Shown: positions 7,427 through 15,212, numbered from the stretch's first letter. The stretch is 64,000 nucleotides of DNA from Clostridium grantii DSM 8605 (GCF_900129965.1 NZ_FQXM01000009.1:1-64000); one strand, 5' to 3'. Notes: generated from the letters alone by a model not told the origin. Program-made: numbers and translations.

Positions 7427-8440
7427 ATGAGAGTTGCAAAATTAACAAGTGCTAGAAAAATAGAGATGTTCGAAGAAGATATTCCAAAAATAAAAAATTC
7501 TGATGATGTATTAGTACAAGTAAAAGCAGTTGGAATATGCGGAACAGATTTACACATATTCCAAGGAGAAAGAGCAGATGTTCAATTGCCAAGAGTAATG
7601 GGACATGAATTATCAGGAATAGTTCAAGAAGTAGGAAGTAATGTAACAGGATTAAAAGTAGGAGACAGAGTTGCGTTGGATCCAGTTTTTGCTTGCAATG
7701 TATGCAATATTTGTGCTACAGGTCATGAAAATGTATGTGATAATGTTAAATGTTTTGGTGTTCAAATGGATGGAGGATTCCAAGATTATATAGTTGTTGG
7801 AGAAAAACACTTGTATGCCTTTGATCCTAGTATTACTTTTGAACAAGCTGCTTTAGCAGAGCCATTTTCAATAGCTGCTAATATACATTCTAGAACTATG
7901 ACTACAGCAGAAGATAAAGTTGTTATCATGGGTAGCGGAACTATAGGTCTTGCACTTGTACAAGCTGCAAAAGGTATTGGTGCTAAGGTTTTAGTTTCTG
8001 ATGTGGTTGATACAAAATTACAAAAAGCAAAAGATTGTGGTGCTGATGTAGTTGTAAATAGTAAAAATGAATCTTTAGCAGAAGCAGTACAAAAATTTTC
8101 ACCGGGCGGAGCAAGTGTTATAATTGATGCTGTTGGAATAGCACCATTATTAGAACAATCAATTGAATTAGCAGCTCCAGTTGCTAGAGTTGCAGTTATA
8201 GGATTTGATGGAAAAGCTGCTCAAATTCCTCCTGTAAAAATTACAAAAAAAGAATTGACATTAGTAGGAGCAAGAATGAACTGTCATAAATTCCCAATGG
8301 TAATGGAATGGTTAAATGAAGGCAAAATAAATGCTGATTTAATGATCTCAAAACAGTATAGTGTTAATGATATCCAAAAAGCTTTTGAAGAAACGTTAGC
8401 TAATGGTGGAAATATAGTAAAAACTGTTATTACTTTTTAA
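7427..8440 (+). CDS. Zinc-dependent medium-chain alcohol/polyol dehydrogenase
   Basis: A 337-residue MDR-family dehydrogenase. Catalytic zinc ligands lie in GICGTDLH (Cys about residue 38) and GHELSG. The four structural-zinc cysteines are in CNVCNICATGHENVC (about 90-104). The Rossmann nucleotide site is MGSGTIGLALVQAA (about 166-179). It resembles the sorbitol/threonine/L-galactonate dehydrogenase group, but the substrate is not decidable. It is transcribed alone, with AGGAGG at 7413-7418. Confidence 0.88.
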   Translation: MRVAKLTSARKIEMFEEDIPKIKNSDDVLVQVKAVGICGTDLHIFQGERADVQLPRVMGHELSGIVQEVGSNVTGLKVGDRVALDPVFACNVCNICATGHENVCDNVKCFGVQMDGGFQDYIVVGEKHLYAFDPSITFEQAALAEPFSIAANIHSRTMTTAEDKVVIMGSGTIGLALVQAAKGIGAKVLVSDVVDTKLQKAKDCGADVVVNSKNESLAEAVQKFSPGGASVIIDAVGIAPLLEQSIELAAPVARVAVIGFDGKAAQIPPVKITKKELTLVGARMNCHKFPMVMEWLNEGKINADLMISKQYSVNDIQKAFEETLANGGNIVKTVITF

Positions 8441-8479
8441 TTAAAAATTATAAATTATCTTTGATGATAAATAAGAAAG

Positions 8480-8525
8480 GTAGATAGATTTGTATATACA
8501 AGTCTATCTACTTTATTTTGATTTC
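8480..8525 (+). terminator. Probable terminator after the dehydrogenase gene
   Basis: GTAGATAGA ... TCTATCTAC (8480-8511) is a perfect 9-bp stem, with additional pairing towards the loop. It is followed by the T-rich TTTATTTTG. Confidence 0.65.
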
Positions 8526-8586
8526 AAGGGATTTTATTATAAGAGGAGACTTTTTAATTACTTTTATTTTATATCAAGTTACTGTT

Positions 8587-8700
8587 CTGACTACTTGATA
8601 ATCCAAAGTAGCCAGAATATAATTAAATTATTACTATGAATTGTCAAATATGGCGGTGTTAATCATAGATGAAGCACAATTATTAAAAGACATATTATAA
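8587..8700 (+). pseudogene. Decayed copy of the PadR promoter and 5' end
   Basis: This stretch aligns almost base for base with 13671-13785. Shared elements are CTACTTGATAATCCAAAGTAG, AGAATATAATTAAATTA, CGGTGTTAATCATAGA and the start of the coding region (encoding EAQLLKDIL). The frame then ends at once (ATATTATAA), so only the promoter and ~12 codons remain. It is a remnant of a duplicated padR gene that lost its body by deletion. The palindromic arms seen in the intact copy are degraded here. Confidence 0.75.
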
Positions 8701-8719
8701 AAAGGTGAATTTTTAATGT

Positions 8720-8978
8720 ATGAAGAATAATAAAAATATAAGTTCAATGTTTTCTATAGCTTTTACTTTGTTATTCACTATGTTTTTATTTTTAACTTAC
8801 TTATTATTTTATAGTTTTGTAGAAAATAAATAACAGATATAAAGAACTATTTATTACATAAGGGCTTTTGCTTTGGTTATATTAGTGATGGGGTTGATTT
8901 ATGTGATAAAAAAAATATTTTTATCAGTAAAAAGCATGGATAATTTTTGTAAAACTTACAAGGAAACTATTGACTATC
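8720..8978 (+). pseudogene. Broken membrane protein gene
   Basis: A short ORF, 8720-8833, encodes a 37-residue peptide with one membrane segment (FSIAFTLLFTMFLFLTYLLF). It has AAAGGTGA upstream. After two in-frame stops the same frame continues with a second membrane segment (AFALVILVMGLIYVIKKIF) and a charged tail up to the GntR promoter. Read through the stops, this looks like one small two-helix membrane protein interrupted by nonsense codons. It follows the padR remnant, as a membrane gene follows the intact padR. Confidence 0.45.
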
Positions 8979-9006
8979 TAGTGTGTCTATTATATAATCA
9001 CAGTAG
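8970..9006 (+). promoter_or_regulatory. Promoter and probable operator of the GntR-ABC operon
   Basis: TTGACT (8970-8975), 17-nt spacer, TATAAT (8993-8998). An inverted repeat CTAGTGTG (8978-8985) / CACAGTAG (8999-9006), with one mismatch, brackets the -10 box. This is a natural site for autorepression by the GntR-type regulator just downstream. Confidence 0.7.
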
Positions 9007-9022
9007 GCAAGGAGGAAAATAT

Positions 9023-9409
9023 ATGAATATTTTAATATCTACCCTTTCTCAAACACCTATTTATGAACAAATACAAAATCAAATAAAAGAAATGGTGCTT
9101 AGTGGGAAATTGAAAGAGCAAGAACAATTACCATCTATAAGACTTATGGCAAAGGATTTAAAGGTGGGGATTATAACTGTGAAGAGAGCCTATAAAGAAC
9201 TAGAAAATGAAGGTATTATTGTTAATTTACAAGGTAGAGGATGCTTTGTAGCCAAGTTAGATAAAGATAAAATAAAAAACGTTCATCTTGAAATGTTAAA
9301 AGAAAGACTTATAGAAATAAAAGAATTTACTGATAAAACTGGCATAGAAGAGAAAGAACTATTACAAGTTTTAAAACAAATATATGGGGGGAACAATCAT
9401 GGGGAATAA
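9023..9409 (+). CDS. GntR-family regulator, YtrA subfamily
   Basis: A 128-residue repressor with an N-terminal winged helix (PIYEQIQNQIKEMVLSGKL, then LPSIRLMAKDLKVGIITVKR). The short C-terminal helical tail is typical of the YtrA subfamily that controls ABC exporters. An in-frame GTG at 8873 would add 50 residues of membrane-like sequence from a decayed gene. ATG 9023 with AGGAGG at 9010-9015 and the promoter just upstream is the true start. It overlaps the ABC ATPase gene by 11 nt and probably autoregulates the operon. Confidence 0.88.
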   Translation: MNILISTLSQTPIYEQIQNQIKEMVLSGKLKEQEQLPSIRLMAKDLKVGIITVKRAYKELENEGIIVNLQGRGCFVAKLDKDKIKNVHLEMLKERLIEIKEFTDKTGIEEKELLQVLKQIYGGNNHGE

Positions 9410-10259
9410 AGCATTAGAAATTACTAATTTAAGTGCAAAAGTAGGGAGTTTTTCTTTAAGGGATATTAATTTTTCAATAGAGAAAGGCACTATAATGGGG
9501 CTAATAGGGAAAAATGCAGCAGGTAAGACTACTTTAATAAAAACTATTTTCGATAGGATTGATAGAAAAAGCGGAGAAGTTCTTTTTGATGGAATACCAT
9601 TGAGAGGTAATGAGAAAATAGTTAAATCAAAAATAGGAATTGTTTATGATAAATTGATGTATCCATTAAATGCAAAGCCAATCAAAATGAAAAGTATTAT
9701 AGCACCTTTTTATGAAAATTACGATCATAAGAAATTTGATATACTTATGAGAAAATTTGATTTAGATCCATATAAGAAACTTTCTGCTTATTCAAAGGGA
9801 ATGCAGATGAAGTTTAATATTGTAATGGCGGTATGTCATGATCCAGAGTTAATAATACTTGATGAGCCTACTGCAGGACTTGATCCTGTTGCAAGAGCTG
9901 ATGTGATGGAACTTCTTTTAGAACTTATGCAAAAGGAAGAAAGAGCAGTGTTATTCTCTACTCATATAACAAGTGATTTAGAGAAAATTGGGGATTACAT
10001 AACTTCTATTGATAATGGAAGAATAATTTTTTCGGAAGAAAAAGAAGAGTTGATAAGTAAATTTTCAGTTGTTAATGTTGATAAAGAAGCAATGACAAAT
10101 GAGATTAAAGAAAAGATTTTAGGAGCAAAAGAAACTACTTTTGGGTATCAAGGCTTATGCCTTTCAGAACATAAATTAGAAAATATTTCAGGAATTAAAA
10201 CTGCAAGACCTACTATAGAAGATATTATGATTTATAGGGGAGGAAGAGATGTTAAATAG
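9399..10259 (+). CDS. ABC transporter ATP-binding protein (YtrB-like)
   Basis: A 286-residue nucleotide-binding subunit. Walker A is GLIGKNAAGKTT, the signature is degenerate (SAYSKGMQMK, where LSGGQ is expected), Walker B is LIILDEPTAGLDP, and the switch His is in FSTHITSDL. ATG 9399 is favoured over ATG 9384 because it follows GGGGGGAAC. It overlaps gntR by 11 nt and the next permease gene by 11 nt, so the operon is translationally coupled. The transported substrate is unknown. Homologous systems respond to cell-wall stress. Confidence 0.88.
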   Translation: MGNKALEITNLSAKVGSFSLRDINFSIEKGTIMGLIGKNAAGKTTLIKTIFDRIDRKSGEVLFDGIPLRGNEKIVKSKIGIVYDKLMYPLNAKPIKMKSIIAPFYENYDHKKFDILMRKFDLDPYKKLSAYSKGMQMKFNIVMAVCHDPELIILDEPTAGLDPVARADVMELLLELMQKEERAVLFSTHITSDLEKIGDYITSIDNGRIIFSEEKEELISKFSVVNVDKEAMTNEIKEKILGAKETTFGYQGLCLSEHKLENISGIKTARPTIEDIMIYRGGRDVK

Positions 10260-10935
10260 GTTTTGGGATTTTCAAAAGTTATTAGTTAACTTAGCAGATT
10301 TTGATGGAGAACGAAAGAGTGGTCTTTTAAAATCATTTTTTACAGGTATGAGTGCATTTTTTTTATCAGCTATTTTAGGATATGGGCCTGTAACATTTCT
10401 ACCATTAATGGTAGGTTTACTAATGATTAGACATATAGTACACGCAGAAAGCGAACTTTTAGATACGCTTCCTGTAGCAAAAATTTATACTATAGTAAAT
10501 ATGTATTTGTTTATGATTTTGGCTATATTATTTGGACATTTTATTTTTATGATTATATTTCCTATTTTAGATATTCCTAATTTAAAGGTAATTGTGTCTT
10601 TAATATATGGATGGAAAGTGGCGTTGCTATTATTTTTAACTTGTATAGTTATAATGAGTATTTTCATACCAATATTTTTTATTAAGAAAAAAATTATAAG
10701 ATGGCCTCTTTGTTTTATATCTTATTTAGGGATTCTTATTTACTTGGTATCATATAAGCAAAGAACATTTCCAATTCTACTTGAAACAAGATATGGTTAT
10801 ATTGATTATATGAAAATACTTGTGGATATGAACAATTTAAATAATATTTTATTTTATTTGCTTGCTTTAGCTGTAATTGGGTTGCCAGTTTCTATTGGGA
10901 TATCTTATAGATTGTATAGGGGGAAGCGGTGTTGA
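10249..10935 (+). CDS. ABC-2-type membrane permease
   Basis: A 228-residue, very hydrophobic protein with about six membrane segments and a short N-terminal cytoplasmic part. It lies directly after and overlapping the ATPase gene, so it is probably a membrane partner of that ATPase. It is not closely alike the next two permeases. No catalytic motif is expected. Confidence 0.78.
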   Translation: MLNRFWDFQKLLVNLADFDGERKSGLLKSFFTGMSAFFLSAILGYGPVTFLPLMVGLLMIRHIVHAESELLDTLPVAKIYTIVNMYLFMILAILFGHFIFMIIFPILDIPNLKVIVSLIYGWKVALLLFLTCIVIMSIFIPIFFIKKKIIRWPLCFISYLGILIYLVSYKQRTFPILLETRYGYIDYMKILVDMNNLNNILFYLLALAVIGLPVSIGISYRLYRGKRC

Positions 10936-10940
10936 TTTTA

Positions 10941-11687
10941 ATGAGAAAAATTATTGCATATCAAAAACTAATGCTAAAGACGGCAAATATGAATAATGTT
11001 GAAGATTTAAATAATAAAAAGCTTACAATTCAATTAATCTTTGGGATTTTCATTTTGGTTTTTATGAATACTACTATATTTGGAAAAAATTTACCAACTT
11101 TACATACTTACTTTTTTATTGCTTTACCAGTAATGTGTTTGTGGCAAATTAATAGTATTTTTCACTATAAAGAAAGATTATTTGAGTTTGTTCCTGTTAG
11201 TAGAAAATTTACATTATTAAATACCTTTATATTTACACATGTCTTTGTGGTAATTACGTGTGTAGCAATAGCTTGTGTGTTGCTTGGCATGGGAGGGCTT
11301 ATTACTTTACTTGTTTTTCTATTATTTTCTGATAATTTTGAAGAAGTTCCTATAGAAACTTTGACAAATATAGTAATAGATACAACTAAATCAAATATAT
11401 TAATGCTAATGGTTATAATAATTATTTTGTTTGTTGGAACAGCAATTATATTTATTAAGAGAAAAAGATTGAGGAACATATGTTACTTAATTAGTGCAAC
11501 TATAGGATATGGGCTTTTATACATATTAAAATTGAATTTACCTATATCACCTAATACAGGAGAAGTAGATTTTATGGAGAGTTTTTCAGTAATGGCAGAG
11601 GCTAATGCTATTCTTGCTTTGGTAGCTGGCGTAGGGGTAGTTTTATGTATTGGTTCTGTTCTATTTGGGAACAAGATGTATGAGTAA
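10941..11687 (+). CDS. ABC-2-type membrane permease, paralogue 1
   Basis: A 248-residue membrane protein with about six hydrophobic segments. It is clearly paralogous to the next gene: both have a KI-YQ-L N-terminus, WQIN followed by F-YKERLFE or F-YDKERLFE, VGTAIIFI or VGTAIVFI, and FMESFSVM/FMESFSIM. ATG 10941 matches the paralogue's start. GTG 10929 and TTG 10932 are closer to GGGGAAG (10920-10926) and remain possible. It is probably part of the GntR-controlled exporter. Confidence 0.78.
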   Translation: MRKIIAYQKLMLKTANMNNVEDLNNKKLTIQLIFGIFILVFMNTTIFGKNLPTLHTYFFIALPVMCLWQINSIFHYKERLFEFVPVSRKFTLLNTFIFTHVFVVITCVAIACVLLGMGGLITLLVFLLFSDNFEEVPIETLTNIVIDTTKSNILMLMVIIIILFVGTAIIFIKRKRLRNICYLISATIGYGLLYILKLNLPISPNTGEVDFMESFSVMAEANAILALVAGVGVVLCIGSVLFGNKMYE

Positions 11688-11709
11688 TGAAAGGGATGAG
11701 GAGCTAATT

Positions 11710-12474
11710 ATGATAAAAAAAATTTTTGAATATCAAAGATTATTATTAAATTCGTTATCAATGAATAGAGTTGAAAATTATAATCCATTTAAGTTCTTTG
11801 TGGGTACAGTTATATTCTTTATTATGATTTATATGAATATAATTATATTTGGAGGGAATGCTGAACCTACAATTAGCTTTCTGAAGCCTACATCACTATT
11901 TATTATTTTACCTGTAGTTAGTGTTTGGCAAATTAATATGATTTTTTATGATAAAGAAAGATTATTTGAACTCGCTCCTGTTAATAGAAAATTCACAGTG
12001 CTAAATGTTTTTTTATTTGCTAGTCTGTTAGTATTAACTATATACGTAATCTTTATTGCCTTTGGATATATAGTGATTGGAATTATTATTGGGATTGTTT
12101 ATTTATTTTTTCCAGAGAATGTTGATTTTAATTTTGCAGAAGAAGTTATAGTTAATCAGGTAATAAATACAGTAAAAGCAGATATATTAATGTTTATTTT
12201 GTTATTGATAATCCTCTTTGTTGGAACAGCTATAGTTTTTATAAATGATAAAAAAATAAGGATGTTATCTTATTTATGTGGGTCAATAATTAGCTATGGA
12301 TTTTTAGTAGTATTAAAATTTAAAATGCCAATATTATTAAATACGGGAAAGGTAGTGTTTATGGAGAGTTTTTCTATAATGCCACAGGCTAATATTATTC
12401 TTGTTATTAGTGCTATTATTGGGATTATATTGTGTGTATCTTCAGTTGTTTTTGCAAATAAAATGTACACATAA
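11710..12474 (+). CDS. ABC-2-type membrane permease, paralogue 2
   Basis: A 254-residue membrane protein, a tandem paralogue of the gene before it (shared WQIN, KERLFELAPVNRKFT and FMESFSIMPQAN blocks). ATG 11710 follows GAGGAG at 11698-11703. The in-frame TTG 11650 would overlap the previous gene. A REP repeat starts 5 nt after its stop codon and is likely the transcription end of the operon. Confidence 0.8.
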   Translation: MIKKIFEYQRLLLNSLSMNRVENYNPFKFFVGTVIFFIMIYMNIIIFGGNAEPTISFLKPTSLFIILPVVSVWQINMIFYDKERLFELAPVNRKFTVLNVFLFASLLVLTIYVIFIAFGYIVIGIIIGIVYLFFPENVDFNFAEEVIVNQVINTVKADILMFILLLIILFVGTAIVFINDKKIRMLSYLCGSIISYGFLVVLKFKMPILLNTGKVVFMESFSIMPQANIILVISAIIGIILCVSSVVFANKMYT

Positions 12475-12478
12475 ATCT

Positions 12479-12664
12479 GTAGGGGCAGGCTTCCACGCCT
12501 GCCCGATTGCATATTCCTAACTTATATATGCTCAGTATATAAATTCATAATATAGCAAGGTAATAAGTATGATTTCATAGAAAAATTTATAGGATAAGAT
12601 GTGGAATCTTAGTAGGATAAGTAATGTAATACTGATACGGGGCGGCGTGGAAACCGCCCCCTAC
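12479..12664. repeat. REPIN element 1 (left REP + inverted right REP)
   Basis: The left REP at 12479-12505 (GTAGGGGCAGGCTTCCACG...) and the inverted right-type REP at 12639-12664 (GGGGCGGCGTGGAAACCGCC...) enclose about 130 bp of AT-rich DNA. The right REP runs into the 3' end of the RAYT gene and supplies its TAG stop on the minus strand. Confidence 0.85.
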
Positions 12665-13254
12665 GGATCATCGATAAAATATTTGTCTTCTTGCCATTTT
12701 AACGGATTTGTTTCTATGTATTCATAAATTTCTTCATATTCCTGATCATTTCTAATAATATGTTCATAATAATTTCGTTGCCATAAAATTAAATCTTCTC
12801 TTTTATTAAAAGCATTATACATTCTATTTGTATAAGACTTTAATTGCCCAACAACCCTTTGTAGGGGCAGGTTTCCACGCCTGCCCGTTGCTGCATCAAG
12901 ATTTCCATTATCCTTACAATATCTATCTAAATTACTACTCTCTTTCGATTCTATTTCTCCTAATATTACAATAAAATGAATATGATTTGGCATGATAACA
13001 AACTTATCAAACTTTACATTAATATAATTAGTATCAATATATTCTATAGTTTTTAAGATTTCTTTGCCTATTATAGTTAATTCTATTTTGGGCTCAGTAT
13101 TAAAAGGGGTATGGGCGGCGTGGAAACCGCCCCCTACTATGCTGGATAATAAATGTTGCTTTTTATGTGTGCATATAGTTATAAAATAGTAACCTGCCTG
13201 CGAATAATCATAATGTTTTAATCTAATATTTTTTCTCTGTGGTAATGGATTCAT
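12661..13254 (-). CDS. REP-associated tyrosine transposase (RAYT, IS200-like) carrying REP-derived inserts
   Basis: A 197-residue HUH/Y1-type nuclease. It has the start motif QRKNIRLKHYDYSQAGYYFI, the metal-binding HUH motif in FVIMPNHIHFIVI, and the family block LILWQRNYYEHIIRNDQEY with the expected catalytic Tyr. The C-terminal YIETNPLKW is also typical. ATG 13254 follows AAGGTGAT; the 9 extra codons upstream are unlikely. Two REP copies lie inside the reading frame and are translated (VGGGFHAAH near residue 40 and GRRGNLPLQR near 120). The stop codon is also provided by a REP. The family is thought to act on REP hairpins. Whether this copy is active is uncertain. Confidence 0.85.
   Translation of the reverse strand: MNPLPQRKNIRLKHYDYSQAGYYFITICTHKKQHLLSSIVGGGFHAAHTPFNTEPKIELTIIGKEILKTIEYIDTNYINVKFDKFVIMPNHIHFIVILGEIESKESSNLDRYCKDNGNLDAATGRRGNLPLQRVVGQLKSYTNRMYNAFNKREDLILWQRNYYEHIIRNDQEYEEIYEYIETNPLKWQEDKYFIDDP
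12861..13137. repeat. REP pair inside the RAYT gene
   Basis: A left-type REP at 12861-12887 and an inverted right-type REP at 13113-13137 (one G shorter at its end) lie within the coding region of the transposase. They have the same spacing and orientation as a REPIN. The DNA between them encodes the HUH motif of the transposase. Confidence 0.8.
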
Positions 13255-13314
13255 AAAAATCACCTTCCTTAAATAATTCAAAAATACTAAGAGATAAATA
13301 ATTATTCAGCGTCC

Positions 13315-13570
13315 GTAGGGGCAGGTTTCCACGCCTGCCCATTTGTGCATCAAAATTCACATGTATATCATGTTCTTTACTTTCAACCTGACATAGCCAA
13401 GAATATGGAGCACCATATACCAATATAATAGTTTAGTTAATATAATTTAATAGAAATAAAGTAATATGTTTGATTAATGTAATTTAGTATAAAACAAATG
13501 ATGCAATAAAAGTGGTTGATGTAATTCAATAAAAATCAAATGCAGGGGCGGCGTGGAAACCGCCCCCTAC
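13315..13570. repeat. REPIN element 3
   Basis: A left REP at 13315-13340 and an inverted right REP at 13545-13570 enclose about 200 bp without a convincing gene. It lies upstream of the RAYT gene. Together with the copies at 12479-12664, the transposase is bracketed by REPs on both sides. Confidence 0.82.
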
Positions 13571-13675
13571 GAATGTGATTAAATCAGATTATATTTTCTG
13601 AATTATAGACATTAAAAGAACATAATAAACAGAATGGTGTAAAATAATACTTATTATTCCAATTATTTATTTCTA

Positions 13676-13736
13676 CTACTTGACAATCCAAAGTAGCAAG
13701 AATATAATTAAATTACTACTATGGATTGTCAAGTAG
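13676..13736 (+). promoter_or_regulatory. padR promoter bracketed by a perfect 14-bp inverted repeat
   Basis: The promoter TTGACA (13680-13685), 17 nt, TATAAT (13703-13708) is consensus. CTACTTGACAATCC (13676-13689) and GGATTGTCAAGTAG (13723-13736) are perfect inverted copies separated by 33 bp. The left arm contains the -35 box and the right arm lies over the early transcribed region. A nearer AAGTAG (about 13691-13696) also pairs with CTACTT. A PadR autorepression operator is the simplest reading. Confidence 0.75.
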
Positions 13737-13740
13737 GGAG

Positions 13741-14076
13741 GTGTTAATCATAGAAGGCGCACAATTATTAAAAGGAATATTAGAAGGAAACGTGCTAAGT
13801 ATCATTTCACGTGGAGAAACTTATGGATATGAAATACTACTTGTCTTAGAAAAATATGGATTCAATGATATTTATGAAGGAACACTGTATCCTATATTAA
13901 CTAGGATGGAAAATAAGGGAATTGTAAGTTGTCGTAAAGCGAAATCACCATTAGGACCTAAACGAAAATACTACTCTATAACAAAACTTGGTGAGGAATA
14001 TTATGAAGATTTTAAGAAGGCATTTAAAGAAATAACATCAAATACAAATGCCATACTTAATGCAGAAGAATTATAG
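13741..14076 (+). CDS. PadR-family transcriptional regulator
   Basis: A 111-residue winged-helix regulator (EGAQLLKGILEGNVLSIISR, ETYGYEILLVLEKYGF, EGTLYPILTRMENKGIV, KYYSITKLGEEY), all typical of PadR. The start is a puzzle. The only good ribosome site is GGGAGGTG at 13736-13743. It fits an initiation at ATC 13747 or ATA 13750, not the canonical GTG 13741 (no spacing) or TTG 13726 (inside the operator arm and without a ribosome site). GTG is given here as a formal start. It is coupled, 12 nt, to a membrane gene, and probably represses its own operon. Confidence 0.85.
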   Translation: MLIIEGAQLLKGILEGNVLSIISRGETYGYEILLVLEKYGFNDIYEGTLYPILTRMENKGIVSCRKAKSPLGPKRKYYSITKLGEEYYEDFKKAFKEITSNTNAILNAEEL

Positions 14077-14088
14077 GGGGTATGTACA

Positions 14089-15120
14089 ATGGGGAATGAT
14101 AAATTTAAGGTAGAAGAAGTGGAGAACTACAAAAAATACAAAGAGCAATTACAAAACGAGTATTTAGAAACCTTTGTAAAAATAGAACTATATATTAATG
14201 GGTCGACAAAACTTAATGAGAAAAGAAAGAATGATTGTTTTTTGCAAATTCTTGATACATTTTTATCAGCGCAGGAAGAAGCAAACTCCGTAAAGAGCAT
14301 TACAGGAAGAGATTTAAGAAAGTATTGTGATAGCATGATATATGGAGAAGCTATTTATTTACATAAAGCAACTAAAATTTTTGATGCTTTTCTACAAGGC
14401 TTATATTGGGTTGTATTTTTTCACTTTTGGTTTCTTCTCTGGTATGCTATAAAATTAAAAGATAGTAGTATTATATTTCAACCAATGAATTTAGGTTTAG
14501 ATGAAATATTTATAATCTTTTTCAATATTTATTTTATCCCTAAGATTCTTTTTATTGTAACTAAAAATTATTTCGAAGATCCAATTAAGTGTAAAAGAAT
14601 AAAGAGGTATACAACTCTAGTTTTATGGATTTTATCAGGTGGTATTTATGCTTTTATAAAAGATGAATTCACCAAATATGGAATACTAGTCTCTTTTTCA
14701 AAACTTATATTAATTCTAGTATATTTATTGATAATAGGTATATCAGTATTAGCATTGAAAGATATATTTATGAATGAATCCAGAAGAGATGAACTGGAAA
14801 GTAAATATTTTTGGATATTAAAGAGAGATTATGAAAAACATAAAGTGAAATGTGGTAAGCATAATAAAGATTCTTTGGATTGGGATAAATTTTTGAAGAA
14901 AAAAGTTAAATATAATTATATATTTATAATATTATGGTTAATATATGGAATATTGTTTTTGGTATTTACAATTCTTATTTCGGTAGGAATGTTTGTTAAG
15001 GGAAATATTGATGTTGTAGGAATTCTTATGTTACTCTTTGTTATGTTTATAGTTTTGGTCATGATTTCTTGTGTAAAGGAAGGAATTAATAGGAACAAGC
15101 AATTAACTAAGATGTCTTAG
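14089..15120 (+). CDS. PadR-linked membrane protein with DUF1048-like N-terminus
   Basis: A 343-residue protein. Residues 1-85 are soluble and helical and resemble the DUF1048 family that often accompanies PadR genes (YINGSTKLNEKRKNDCFLQI, then LDTFLSAQEEANSV and ITGRDLRKYCDSM). About six membrane segments follow (near residues 103-125, 140-160, 180-195, 205-225, 275-300, 310-330). ATG 14089 follows AGGGGG. The gene pair is a PadR-controlled unit. The function is unknown, possibly membrane stress or export. Confidence 0.72.
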   Translation: MGNDKFKVEEVENYKKYKEQLQNEYLETFVKIELYINGSTKLNEKRKNDCFLQILDTFLSAQEEANSVKSITGRDLRKYCDSMIYGEAIYLHKATKIFDAFLQGLYWVVFFHFWFLLWYAIKLKDSSIIFQPMNLGLDEIFIIFFNIYFIPKILFIVTKNYFEDPIKCKRIKRYTTLVLWILSGGIYAFIKDEFTKYGILVSFSKLILILVYLLIIGISVLALKDIFMNESRRDELESKYFWILKRDYEKHKVKCGKHNKDSLDWDKFLKKKVKYNYIFIILWLIYGILFLVFTILISVGMFVKGNIDVVGILMLLFVMFIVLVMISCVKEGINRNKQLTKMS

Positions 15121-15173
15121 GAAGAAATATTTTTACAATGGAATTTGGTTTGAATAAAGTTGATTATAAAATT

Positions 15174-15212
15174 AAAAGAGACAGCTTTTACCAAGCGTGC
15201 CTCTTTACGTAC
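15174..15212 (-). terminator. Terminator for the small membrane gene 15239-15433
   Basis: On the minus strand AAAGAGGCACGCTT ... AAGCTGTCTCTTT forms a stem with a small bulge, followed by TTTAATTTT. It could also end transcription of the plus-strand membrane gene. Confidence 0.55.

Noticed and set aside
7203..7448. Minus-strand ORF of 81 codons rich in F, I and Y
   Set aside because: It lies over the AT-rich promoter and leader of the dehydrogenase gene, has no ribosome site and has the low-complexity composition of translated A/T DNA.
13223..13423. Minus-strand ORF of 66 codons upstream of the RAYT gene
   Set aside because: It runs through a REP repeat, has no clear ribosome site and overlaps the RAYT start in another frame. 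It may be an eroded fragment, but I cannot support it as a gene.
12479..13570. CRISPR array
   Set aside because: The repeats alternate in orientation, have variable spacing, lie partly in coding DNA and fold into hairpins. They fit REP/REPIN elements, and no cas genes are present.
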